Assembly: GCF_947305105.1 (NCBI RefSeq)
Contig: NZ_CAMZCS010000002.1
Span: forward strand, 62,001-126,000
Direction of reading: 5' to 3'
DNA length: 64,000 nt
Source: an uncultured Fibrobacter sp.
GTDB taxonomy: Bacteria > Fibrobacterota > Fibrobacteria > Fibrobacterales > Fibrobacteraceae
Positions 1-7,651 of the stretch are shown piece by piece. A program made the position numbers and the translations under genes. The notes beneath the pieces are model-generated. The model saw only the letters and a list, made by a program, of their open reading frames with translations, was not told the DNA's origin and searched no databases. How positions within the stretch are numbered: position 1 is the first letter of the stretch; every line of letters begins with the position of its first letter.

Positions 1-609
1 GCCGACAGTGCCTTGGCCGACTTCCGGAGGCATTTCTCGGGAGACATGCTCGACCTGGTGGACGACAATCCCATCCCGCCGTTTTTCCGCATCAAGCTAG
101 ACGACAGGAGCAAGACTCCGATTGACCTCATCGAGGTGCGCAAGTCCATTGCGAGAGACGGAGTGTTCGAGGAGGTGCAGGCCCCCGTGGACTGGGTAAA
201 CCGTATCGCCGAATGGAAGTTCAAGATGGTGTTCTGGCCCGTGACGATATGCGTCCTTTTGCTTGTGACGCTTTCGCTCATCATTTGTAATTCGGTGCGA
301 CTTTCCCTGCTTTCGCGCAAGTTGCTTGTCGAGAACATGAAGTATGCGGGTGGCAGTACGTTCTTTATCCAGTTCCCCTTTGTGCTGGAAGGCCTTGCAC
401 AGGGCTTGTTCGGGAGTGTTTCGGCGGTGATTGTCCTTTGGATGGTCGTGGATGCCTTCACGGAATCGTTCCCGATTGTCGGTAGCTATGTCGACGGGTT
501 TGGCGGGATTTTGTTCCTCGTCGTACTTGCGGTATCTTCCCTCTCGACCTATTTCAGCTTCCACACGGTTCGCGGGTTCCTCAAGATTAAACGCAACGAG
601 CAGGAATAG
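1..609 (+). CDS. ftsX: Cell-division protein FtsX, C-terminal part (5' truncated by window)
   Basis: The frame is open from base 1, so the N-terminus lies outside the window; about 202 residues are visible. FtsX is the membrane half of the FtsEX complex, which couples cytosolic ATP hydrolysis to activation of peptidoglycan hydrolases at the septum. Three hydrophobic segments are visible (roughly residues 76-97, 134-152 and 168-188). The stretch around YAGGSTFFIQFPFVLEG resembles the conserved motif of FtsX/ABC permease C-terminal domains. An EnvC-like gene follows after 6 nt, which is the expected partner in this pathway. FtsE is not in the window and may lie upstream. The frame also contains a TTG at 13, but it is internal to the gene. 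Confidence 0.88.
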   Translation, partial: ADSALADFRRHFSGDMLDLVDDNPIPPFFRIKLDDRSKTPIDLIEVRKSIARDGVFEEVQAPVDWVNRIAEWKFKMVFWPVTICVLLLVTLSLIICNSVRLSLLSRKLLVENMKYAGGSTFFIQFPFVLEGLAQGLFGSVSAVIVLWMVVDAFTESFPIVGSYVDGFGGILFLVVLAVSSLSTYFSFHTVRGFLKIKRNEQE

Positions 610-615
610 AAACCC

Positions 616-1878
616 ATGCGCCTGTTCACGATTCTTCTGTGCTTGTTGGTCTGTTTTCCGCTTGCTGCACCCAAGAAGACCGATGCGCAAATCAAGGAGC
701 AGAAGCAGGCTCTCAAGAAACTCGAAGGAGACCTCGCCAAAAAACGCCAGGAACTGGCGATGCTTGAAAGCGAGGAGAAGGGCGTCCTCAACACGATTTC
801 GCTTTTGGACCAGAACCTCAACCAGACCCGTACCTACATTGCCGAACTGGCGAAGAGCGAGGCCATGGTGCAGGGTGCCGTGGTGCGGCTTGCCGCCGAT
901 ATCGATTCGCTTGACCGCAAAATTGTCGAACGCAAGGAGGCCATGAGGCGCAGAATCCGCAGCCTCTACGTGAATGGCCGGCAGAGCGAAGCCCTTGTTT
1001 TGTATAACCTCCTTTCGCAGAAAGGTAACCCTGACCGCCAGGTGTACTGGGTGCACCACATCCTCAACGAGGACCGTGAACAGGTGCTGATGCTTTCGCG
1101 CATGATGGAAGAACGCGACGAGATGAAGAAGACGGAACAAGGGCACTTGGAAGATTTGAACAGGATGCGTAGCCGCAAGGCCCAAGAGGAGAAGGGCCTC
1201 GTGACCCAGATGAGTGGCCAAGAAAAAATGCTCCTCTCGCTCAAGCAAGACAAGAACATGCAGAAGAAGGCGCTGCAAGAATTTGAACGCAACCAGAAGA
1301 CGATGCAGGCCCTCATCAAGAAACTCGAAGAAAAGCGCAAGAAGGAAATTGAGGCGGCGAAGAAGGCCGAAGAAGAACGTAAGAGGAAAGAGAAGGCAGC
1401 CAAGGCCAAGAAGGGCAAGGGCGGCAAGCCCGAGAAGGAAGAGAAGGTTGTGAAGAAACCGCAGGTCGCCGTGACGACTCCGGTGACAGGCCCCAAGTGC
1501 ATGCCGCTCAAGGGCGAAGTCATAAGCCAGTACGGCTTGCAGGAACATCCGGTATTGCATATCACCACGCGTAACCTCGGTGTGGAAATCCGTGGCAAGA
1601 AGGGCTCTGCTGTGCGTGCTGCAGCGGCAGGTACTGTGGCCATGGTTGCAGAAATTGACGGGCGCGGTCCGTCTGTAATTATCGAGCACGAGGGCGGAAC
1701 ATATTCCGTGTACGGGCACCTCCAGAGCATCCGTGTGCAGGAGGGAAAAACGGTACAGAATTGCGAAGAAATCGGCATCGTCGGTGACATCGCTTCTTTA
1801 AATGGAATTAAATTGTATTTCCAAGTTAGCGAGGGTACACAGACCGTGGACCCTCTTGAATGGTTGAAACAGAAATGA
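616..1878 (+). CDS. envC: EnvC-like murein hydrolase activator (coiled coil + degenerate LytM/M23)
   Basis: A 420-residue exported protein. It has an N-terminal signal peptide (about residues 1-18), a long charged coiled coil (about 20-275, rich in K, E, Q and R) and a C-terminal LytM/M23 beta-domain from about residue 295. EnvC-type proteins bind periplasmic FtsX and activate amidases rather than cutting peptidoglycan themselves. The sequence fits this: the usual NxGxD zinc motif reads NLGVEI and the LHFE strand reads LYFQ, while only YGHL is kept, so the zinc site looks incomplete. The gene lies 6 nt after ftsX and its TGA overlaps the ATG of the next gene, so it belongs to the same operon. 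Confidence 0.87.
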   Translation: MRLFTILLCLLVCFPLAAPKKTDAQIKEQKQALKKLEGDLAKKRQELAMLESEEKGVLNTISLLDQNLNQTRTYIAELAKSEAMVQGAVVRLAADIDSLDRKIVERKEAMRRRIRSLYVNGRQSEALVLYNLLSQKGNPDRQVYWVHHILNEDREQVLMLSRMMEERDEMKKTEQGHLEDLNRMRSRKAQEEKGLVTQMSGQEKMLLSLKQDKNMQKKALQEFERNQKTMQALIKKLEEKRKKEIEAAKKAEEERKRKEKAAKAKKGKGGKPEKEEKVVKKPQVAVTTPVTGPKCMPLKGEVISQYGLQEHPVLHITTRNLGVEIRGKKGSAVRAAAAGTVAMVAEIDGRGPSVIIEHEGGTYSVYGHLQSIRVQEGKTVQNCEEIGIVGDIASLNGIKLYFQVSEGTQTVDPLEWLKQK

Positions 1879-2999
1879 TTGAATATCGCTTGAACGGCCC
1901 ATCATCGCAGAACCGGCAACGCATCCGTCTTATGGCTGCGCTCCGTGAAAACCGGTTCCCGCAGGCGATTCTTATCGATGGGCCGGTAGGCATAGGCAAG
2001 AAGGCGCTCGCGATGGAAATTGCGAAGGCACTACAGTGTAGCGCTGGGGAATCCAGGCCTTGTGGGCATTGCTTCGGCTGCAAGATGGCGGCCGACCCGG
2101 GCAATACCGATGGTTGGGTCGTTCCCATGGAATCCAAGGAATCCTCTGCCAGGAGCGCATCCGACGTGTCGGCGGGGAGCACCGCGAAGACAATCCAGGA
2201 TTACAAGCAAGCCTACATCGAAGAAATTGTGAAGAACCCTTACCGCATCGACGTGTTCAGCGCCGCTGCGGGTATAACGGTGGACCTTATACGCAACATG
2301 ACGGCGGGATTCGCCCTCAAGGGCGACCGCGTTCGCACGATTATTGTCGCGGAAGCGGATCGCATGAATGATTCCGCTGCGAACGCCTTCCTCAAGACAC
2401 TTGAGGAAGTCCCGCCGGACACCTACTTTATTTTGACGACCAGCAGCCGCGAACGTTTGTTGCAGACCATCCGCAGCCGCTGCCTCGCCTTGCACCTTTT
2501 GCCACTGACCGACGACGAAGTTCGCAACATTGCGGTGGAGTATGCGCACGACGACTACGACGAGTCCGCCGTCACCGACGACGTGGTTGGGCTTTCTGTG
2601 GGTTCCCCCGGCAAGGCCATGTATTACGCGCAGCATGCTTCTGCTTGGCTCGACCTGTCAGCTAGGTTCGTGAACCTTTCCCTTTCGGGCGATTACACCG
2701 ACTTGTTCTTTGATTTGGAAGATGCGGGCATCGAGGATGCCGCCGTCGCGAACCGCTTTTTGGAGGTGGTGTCGTTCTTGCTGGCCGATATGGCCCGTAG
2801 CATGGCCGGAGCTCCGCTCCGCATCGCCGACACGACGGCCAAGGTCGATACGTCACGTTATCCGCAGATCGATGCGAATGCCGTGGACCTCGCCCTGGTG
2901 GACGTGCAGGAGACTATGTCGCGCATCGCGAGCCGCCGTACATCGCCGCGTGTGTGCATCCAGGCCCTTGCGGTAAAACTATTCGAGGGGGCCAAGTGA
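1875..2999 (+). CDS. holB: DNA polymerase III, delta-prime subunit
   Basis: About 374 residues. This is the clamp-loader AAA+ subunit that helps load the beta sliding clamp on DNA. Visible features are a Walker A-like GPVGIGKK near the N-terminus, a cysteine cluster (C..PCGHCFGC) matching the zinc module of clamp-loader proteins, the NAFLKTLEEVP segment typical of delta-prime/DnaX, and SRC (sensor I region, in IRSRCLAL). The start at 1875 gives an ATGA overlap with the envC-like stop; an in-frame ATG at 1860 is an alternative. The 3' end overlaps the next start (TGATG). Confidence 0.9.
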   Translation: MIEYRLNGPSSQNRQRIRLMAALRENRFPQAILIDGPVGIGKKALAMEIAKALQCSAGESRPCGHCFGCKMAADPGNTDGWVVPMESKESSARSASDVSAGSTAKTIQDYKQAYIEEIVKNPYRIDVFSAAAGITVDLIRNMTAGFALKGDRVRTIIVAEADRMNDSAANAFLKTLEEVPPDTYFILTTSSRERLLQTIRSRCLALHLLPLTDDEVRNIAVEYAHDDYDESAVTDDVVGLSVGSPGKAMYYAQHASAWLDLSARFVNLSLSGDYTDLFFDLEDAGIEDAAVANRFLEVVSFLLADMARSMAGAPLRIADTTAKVDTSRYPQIDANAVDLALVDVQETMSRIASRRTSPRVCIQALAVKLFEGAK

Positions 3000-4699
3000 T
3001 GGAAGAACTTGTCGCCTCGACGCTCGCTCGCGAACTCAAGGTGCCGCACCTGGTGGCCCGGTTCCTCGTGTCGCGTGGCGTGAAGAACGTGGCCGATGCA
3101 TACAAGTTCCTGTATGGCAGCGACAGCGACATCGCAGACCCGATGCTCATGAAGGGCATGGGGGTGGCCGTTGAATGGCTTTTGGATGTCCAGAAGAGCG
3201 GGGAAGAAATTTTCATCTTTGGCGACTACGACTTGGACGGCATGACCTCGGTGACGCTGCTCAGCAAGGCGCTTGCCGAAATCGGCATCGCGACGCAGTG
3301 GCGCCTGCCCAACCGCTTTGGCGATGGGTATGGGTTGTCTGTCAGCGCTGTCGACGAAATGTATGAGGCCGGTGCGCGTAACCTGATTACAGTGGATACA
3401 GGCATCACGGCGAATGCAGAAATTGCCCACGCCAAGGAACTGGGGATGCGGGTCATGGTCATGGATCACCATCAGCCCAGCGGTGATGGACTGCCGCAGT
3501 GCGATGTACTGCTCGACCCGCACCAGGAGGGCGACGCTTATCCGAACCCAGAACTCTGCGGTGTCGGTGTTTCGTACAAGTTTGTATGTGCCCTGTTTGC
3601 AAAGCTTGGCCGGCCCGTGCCGACGCGGTATCTCGACTTGGTCGCCTTGGGTACTTTGGCCGACCTTGTGCAGATGACTCCAGAAAACAGACGCTTCACC
3701 AAGATTGGTCTTGAACACTTGCGCAATAGCGAGTGGCCGGGATTGCAGGCCATGTACAGTTCGCTCATGAAGTCCGCGAGCAGTGTGGGCGGCATCGACG
3801 TGATGTACAAGTATGCGCCACTCCTCAATGCGCCTGGCCGTATGGAACGGCCCGACCCGGCACTGAAGTTGTTGTTGAGCACAAGTAAGACCGAAGCAAT
3901 GGCGTTGCTTTCGGAACTCAAGAATTGGAACGCCCGCCGCAAGCAGAAGGAATCCGAGATTACCGAGATGGCACTCAAGAATGTGCGCGAACAGTACGGC
4001 GAAAAGGTTCCCGAGGTCATCGTGGTGGCGGGCGAAAACTGGCACGTGGGCGTTATCGGTATTGTTTCTGCGAAACTCGCCCAGGAATTCCACAGACCCG
4101 CAGCGGTGCTGTCGATTATCGACGGCATGGCGCATGCGAGTGCCCGCGCCGTTCCCGGTTTTAATTGGCACAAGGCCCTTTTCGACGTGCGCGACTTGTT
4201 CGAACGCTGGGGCGGCCATGCGAATGCCGCAGGCTTTTCGCTTGCCGCGACAAAGATTGACGAACTCCGGGAGCGGCTGGAAGCCGCCGCCCGTGAGCAG
4301 GGCTACACCGGCGGCGCCCCCGAGGTGGACGAAGCCCACCGTTTCGACATCGAGGTCGCGCTGCGTGAACTTTCCGTGGCCCCGTCGTTGTCGCGCCCGA
4401 AGGCGCACACCGTGCTCGACTATTTCGAATTGATGGAGCCGTTCGGCGGCAACTTCCCTTATCCGGTGTTCCGCGCCGAGGGAGTCAAGGTGCACCGTGT
4501 GCGCGAACTGCGCGGCGGCCACCTGCAAATGGAAATTTCCCAGGCCGGGAGCCCGGCATACTCCGCCATCGGTTTTGGCCTACGCAAGAACAAGGTGCTT
4601 GTCGGCAAGAACAAACCCCTGTCCATAGTCTTTGAACCTACGTGGAACTACTACAACGACAAGAAGACTATCCAGCTCTGTGTGAAGGCGATAGAGTAG
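2999..4699 (+). CDS. recJ: Single-stranded-DNA-specific exonuclease RecJ
   Basis: 566 residues. RecJ is a 5'-3' exonuclease on single-stranded DNA in recombination and mismatch/base-excision repair. The DHH phosphoesterase motifs are present: DYDLDGMTS (DxDG), the VDTG region and MDHHQP (DHH). The DHHA1 domain with GGHANAAGFS follows around residue 410, then a C-terminal OB-like part. The open frame extends upstream to 2954, but the ATG at 2999 overlaps the holB stop and is preceded by GAGGGGG, so it is the better start. Length matches the family. Confidence 0.93.
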   Translation: MEELVASTLARELKVPHLVARFLVSRGVKNVADAYKFLYGSDSDIADPMLMKGMGVAVEWLLDVQKSGEEIFIFGDYDLDGMTSVTLLSKALAEIGIATQWRLPNRFGDGYGLSVSAVDEMYEAGARNLITVDTGITANAEIAHAKELGMRVMVMDHHQPSGDGLPQCDVLLDPHQEGDAYPNPELCGVGVSYKFVCALFAKLGRPVPTRYLDLVALGTLADLVQMTPENRRFTKIGLEHLRNSEWPGLQAMYSSLMKSASSVGGIDVMYKYAPLLNAPGRMERPDPALKLLLSTSKTEAMALLSELKNWNARRKQKESEITEMALKNVREQYGEKVPEVIVVAGENWHVGVIGIVSAKLAQEFHRPAAVLSIIDGMAHASARAVPGFNWHKALFDVRDLFERWGGHANAAGFSLAATKIDELRERLEAAAREQGYTGGAPEVDEAHRFDIEVALRELSVAPSLSRPKAHTVLDYFELMEPFGGNFPYPVFRAEGVKVHRVRELRGGHLQMEISQAGSPAYSAIGFGLRKNKVLVGKNKPLSIVFEPTWNYYNDKKTIQLCVKAIE

Positions 4700-4708
4700 G
4701 GAGGCAAA

Positions 4709-5218
4709 ATGATCAAGAGAGACTTGCCTGTCGTCCTGTTCGCTTTGGTGTTCCTGGTCATCGCCTATGGCCTTATCACGACACCACCGCGCTATGCCCC
4801 TGCCAAGACCAAGATGGTCATGGAGGAGGTGGAGGAGTTCGTGCCGCACTCCTATTACCGTGGGCGAGTCCTCATGCCCGATGTCGACGAACTGTACGTG
4901 CTGGAAAATAGTGCCGGCCGTGACGTACTCAAATTGGGCAAGTCCCTGCAGGGGAGGGCCGCCGGGTTGCACTGGCTCGCCACCCAGCATTTCCGCACCA
5001 ACGACGAGGATGTGCTTGTCGGCTTAAAGCTGACGATTGATTCTACGGGGCACATCGATTACCCTGAAATACTGTATTGCAGTACCAACGACGATGATTT
5101 CAAGTGGAAACTCATCCACCACATCAGGACGTACTGGGTTTACCCGCGCAGCGTGGGTGGAATAACGGAATTCTGGTTCCCGGTCCGCTGGTTAGCGGAA
5201 TACAATAACCGGCCCTGA
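4709..5218 (+). CDS. Membrane-anchored protein with TonB-like C-terminal fold
   Basis: 169 residues. One N-terminal membrane anchor (about residues 6-24) is followed by a periplasmic region. The last ~70 residues (LTIDSTGHIDYPEILYCS, then an IHHIRTYWVYPRS-like segment and a final beta strand) follow the pattern of TonB/AgmX C-terminal domains: V-x-I-x-x-x-G-x-I, a Ser-rich turn, an amphipathic helix and W-x-F/Y-x-P. It lies 9 nt after recJ, last in the operon. The fold is inferred from this pattern only. It could transmit energy to an outer-membrane receptor or be a structural relative of unknown role. Confidence 0.7.
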   Translation: MIKRDLPVVLFALVFLVIAYGLITTPPRYAPAKTKMVMEEVEEFVPHSYYRGRVLMPDVDELYVLENSAGRDVLKLGKSLQGRAAGLHWLATQHFRTNDEDVLVGLKLTIDSTGHIDYPEILYCSTNDDDFKWKLIHHIRTYWVYPRSVGGITEFWFPVRWLAEYNNRP

Positions 5219-5227
5219 CGGCGGGGG

Positions 5228-5653
5228 CTAGTCCCTCAGAATCTTGAGCAGTTCGGCGGCGCGCTTCTCGATGAGGATGAAGGCTTCGAACATGCGGGCT
5301 TCGCGCCACTTCACCAGGTACTTGGCACGCCATTCTTCGGCTACTTCTTCGGCAGCTTCGTGTTCCTTCTCGTTCCTGTACCAGACTTCCTTCTTGATTT
5401 CCTTGATCATGTCGCCCATCTCGGCGGCAGGTTGCAGGGAACCCTTGCACAGGAGCAGGGCGCGCAGGTTATCGAGCAGGATTTCGTCGGTAGGGTTCTC
5501 TGCATCGTCACGGGCGCAGTCCCAGATTTCGCCGCGGTGGCGCTCGGTCCAGCCCATCAGGTGTTTCTCTGTCTTGTCGAGTTCGCCCTTGGCGAGCTTT
5601 TCTTCTACCGCCTCGCGGGGGTAGTAAATGCTGTTGGGGTAGAATTCTATCAT
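5228..5653 (-). CDS. Hypothetical acidic/charged helical protein
   Basis: 141 residues, unrecognised. It has no signal peptide or membrane segment, is rich in Glu, Lys, Arg and Ala, and is probably all-helical; the C-terminal half (about 80-141) is strongly amphipathic. Codon use matches the neighbouring conserved genes, which supports it being real. It is convergent with the operon on the left and lies 38 nt downstream of the tRNA-Leu on the same strand, so it may be read from the tRNA promoter. No clear Shine-Dalgarno is seen before the ATG at 5653. Confidence 0.65.
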   Translation of the reverse strand: MIEFYPNSIYYPREAVEEKLAKGELDKTEKHLMGWTERHRGEIWDCARDDAENPTDEILLDNLRALLLCKGSLQPAAEMGDMIKEIKKEVWYRNEKEHEAAEEVAEEWRAKYLVKWREARMFEAFILIEKRAAELLKILRD

Positions 5654-5691
5654 GTTTTACTCGAAATTTTACGAAAAACCTTTGTTTTTAA

Positions 5692-5774
<83 letters not shown>

Positions 5775-5823
5775 AGCAGTGAGTTGCCTTGAAAATATAG
5801 CAAATTTTGTTAACTTTTAATTT

Positions 5824-6390
5824 ATGAAAAAAACAACCTCCCTCTTTTTTGCATTGGCCGTGTGCCTTGCGTCTTTTGTTCCGGCTTTTGCCGTTGACGA
5901 CGGGTCGGAACCCCCCGATAACTTCACCATTCTCAAGGAAGAACTCGCCCTCATCCGTGATAGCTACCTTGTCAGCTTGAACGAGGCCATCGAAGCCTCT
6001 CTCGGCGAGAACACCGAGGATCTTACCCCGTGGTTCCACCTCCGCGACGAAGGCAAGGCCGCCACATGGGCCGATCTCAGCTATGAGGTTCCCAAGAGTC
6101 TCCAGCACCTGAAGGTCACCGAAATTCCGTATGGCCTGCATATCCAGGGCAAGGTCGGGCAGTACAGTGGCGACGTGAAGATTACGGTCGTTACCCGCGA
6201 CATGGACATCTTCTACGATCGCGTGTTCATGAAGGGCACCAGCGCAGACTTCAAGAACCTCGTGATGGAACTCTTCCGTAACGACCGCGTGGTGTACTAC
6301 GATAACTCCACGCCTTGCAAGATGGCTGCCGTGACCTGCATCCACGAATACAAGCAGGGCACCCTGGGCCTCAAGAAGAAGAAAAAGTAA
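5824..6390 (+). CDS. Exported hypothetical protein
   Basis: 188 residues with a clear Sec signal peptide (MKKTTSLFFALAVCLASF..PAFA, cleavage near residue 23). The mature part is mixed alpha/beta with two cysteines near the end (residues ~162 and 170) that could form a disulphide, and a basic C-terminal tail (KKKKK). No family recognised. It is transcribed away from the tRNA gene, stands alone and is followed by a good intrinsic terminator. Confidence 0.75.
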   Translation: MKKTTSLFFALAVCLASFVPAFAVDDGSEPPDNFTILKEELALIRDSYLVSLNEAIEASLGENTEDLTPWFHLRDEGKAATWADLSYEVPKSLQHLKVTEIPYGLHIQGKVGQYSGDVKITVVTRDMDIFYDRVFMKGTSADFKNLVMELFRNDRVVYYDNSTPCKMAAVTCIHEYKQGTLGLKKKKK

Positions 6391-6430
6391 AAACAGCTGG
6401 CCAACGCGCCAACAACCCATTTAACACGAT

Positions 6431-6456
6431 ATGGCGGGCTTCGGTCCGCCATCATT
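6431..6456 (+). terminator. Intrinsic terminator
   Basis: A perfect 7-bp stem ATGGCGG/CCGCCAT around an 8-nt loop, followed by CATTTT. The same hairpin sequence recurs after the first GH10 gene at 29868-29893. Confidence 0.8.
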
Positions 6457-6523
6457 TTACGCGTTATTTGTGTTAAAAAATATTTACGAAATGTCAAGAG
6501 TAAGAAAATGTTAACATAATCAC

Positions 6524-6552
6524 TTGATGTCATCGATATAATTACTTATATT
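6524..6552 (+). promoter_or_regulatory. Candidate promoter of minor-pilin operon 1
   Basis: TTGATG (6524-6529), a 17-nt spacer and TATATT (6547-6552). This is the best sigma70-like match in the 288-nt gap before the first pilin gene. It predicts a transcript starting near 6560, about 120 nt before the ATG. Confidence 0.55.
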
Positions 6553-6571
6553 AGAGCTATGTAGGTAGGGT

Positions 6572-6604
6572 GAGCTTACTTCCGAAAAGTGAGCTCCCTT
6601 TTCT
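6572..6604 (+). promoter_or_regulatory. Terminator-like hairpin in the leader of pilin operon 1
   Basis: A 10-bp stem GAGCTTACTT/AAGTGAGCTC (one G.U pair) with loop CCGAA, followed by CCCTTTTCTT. It lies between the candidate promoter and the first pilin gene, so it could attenuate transcription rather than end an upstream gene. Confidence 0.55.
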
Positions 6605-6678
6605 TACATGTCCAGGAGATGTCTGCGATATTTCTTACTTTGTGACACATAATCACTTAGGAGAAATAGGGTATACAT

Positions 6679-7194
6679 ATGAAACATTCTATAGAGATGA
6701 AAAAAGGCTTCACAATGGTTGAGCTGCTCGTGGTGGTGTCCATCATGGGTATTTTGTCTACGATGGGTGTCGCGAGCCTGCATGCGGCCATCGTGAACAA
6801 CCGTGTCCGTGACGCTGCGTTGAATGTCACCGCTTACCTGGAGCGTGTGGCCAGCGAGGCAAACCGGCTATCTAGCAAGGTTTGTGTCAAAGCCAACGGA
6901 AATACAATTTCCGCATATAAAGGCGCCTCTTGTTCTGGAACAGCCATTAGCCATCACACCCTGGAGAAAGCGCTCTCTTTTGAGAATGCGACTCATAAAG
7001 ATTGCTCCTCCAGCTGGTACAATGGAGTCACCTTCGAACCCAAGTTCGGCTTGAGTGCGGCTCCGGTACAGGGGTGTATCGTTGTTAAATACAGTGGCGG
7101 CGAAAAGAAGGCCCGTGCGCTCAAGAAAAAAGAAAAGAACAACATTATCCCGCAAGTCTCTTACGATCGCGGCAATTCTTGGACGGACCTGTAG
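6679..7194 (+). CDS. FimT/GspH-like minor pilin
   Basis: 171 residues. A type IV prepilin leader ends in KKG, followed by FTMVELLVVVSIMGILSTMG: a class III signal with the prepilin-peptidase site G|F and Glu at +5. The hydrophobic N-terminal helix continues into a short globular part with four cysteines (residues ~75-135) that probably form disulphides. FimT/GspH-type minor pilins help prime pilus or pseudopilus assembly. First gene of a four-gene operon with 4- to 5-nt gaps or overlaps. The second pilin cluster at 58702 has no equivalent gene. Confidence 0.85.
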   Translation: MKHSIEMKKGFTMVELLVVVSIMGILSTMGVASLHAAIVNNRVRDAALNVTAYLERVASEANRLSSKVCVKANGNTISAYKGASCSGTAISHHTLEKALSFENATHKDCSSSWYNGVTFEPKFGLSAAPVQGCIVVKYSGGEKKARALKKKEKNNIIPQVSYDRGNSWTDL

Positions 7195-7198
7195 CCTT

Positions 7199-7651
7199 AT
7201 GAAAGATTTACGCAGAAAAATATTTGGCAACTTGTCCGGCTTCGGTATCGTCGAAGTGCTCATCTCTGCCGCCGTACTCGGCTTTTTATATCTCGCCCTC
7301 CTGCACATGCAGGTCGGCAACCGCGAAGCGCTCCTCAGAATCCGCGGCCGCGACGGCGCCGTCGAGGTGGCGCAGAACATCATCGATTCCCTCAAGACCG
7401 TCGGTGTGGCATCCATCGCGTCGTTTAGCAAAGACAACATCGTCAAGTCCTGGGAACGCGGTCCGGGTGGTACATCCACTGTGACTTACAAGGCCGACGT
7501 GACCGTAGGCAATGCCAACGAATACAAGGCTACGACAAAGTCCAACTACGAGAACGTTGAACATGTGTACGCCAAGCAGGTGGACGTCAAGGTTTCGTGG
7601 AACTTCAAGGGGTCAGAACAATCCGTCAATGTATCTAGCGTGGTAAGATGA
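7199..7651 (+). CDS. PilV/GspI-like minor pilin
   Basis: 150 residues from ATG 7199; the open frame extends further upstream but only inside the preceding gene. The prepilin site is SG|FGIVEVLISAAVLGF with Glu at +5. The segment LLRIRGRDGAVEVAQNIIDSL is shared almost unchanged with the paralogue at 58702. The C-terminal beta region ends in VSWNFKGSEQSVNVSSVVR, again matched by the paralogue. The stop overlaps the next ATG (ATGA), so translation is probably coupled. It is expected in the minor-pilin tip complex at the inner membrane. Confidence 0.85.
   Translation: MKDLRRKIFGNLSGFGIVEVLISAAVLGFLYLALLHMQVGNREALLRIRGRDGAVEVAQNIIDSLKTVGVASIASFSKDNIVKSWERGPGGTSTVTYKADVTVGNANEYKATTKSNYENVEHVYAKQVDVKVSWNFKGSEQSVNVSSVVR

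Noticed and set aside
97-1719. 540-codon open frame on the minus strand opposite ftsX/envC
   Set aside because: It lies antisense to two genes with clear family motifs; its product is low-complexity (Leu/His/Arg) as expected from a GC-biased shadow frame.
2858-4528. 556-codon minus-strand open frame opposite recJ
   Set aside because: RecJ on the plus strand has all DHH motifs; the antisense product has no recognisable domain.
6641-6657. TGTGA-CACATAA-TCACT upstream of the first pilin considered as a CRP site
   Set aside because: The spacer is seven nt instead of six and the second half-site is TCACT, not TCACA; too weak to report as an operator.
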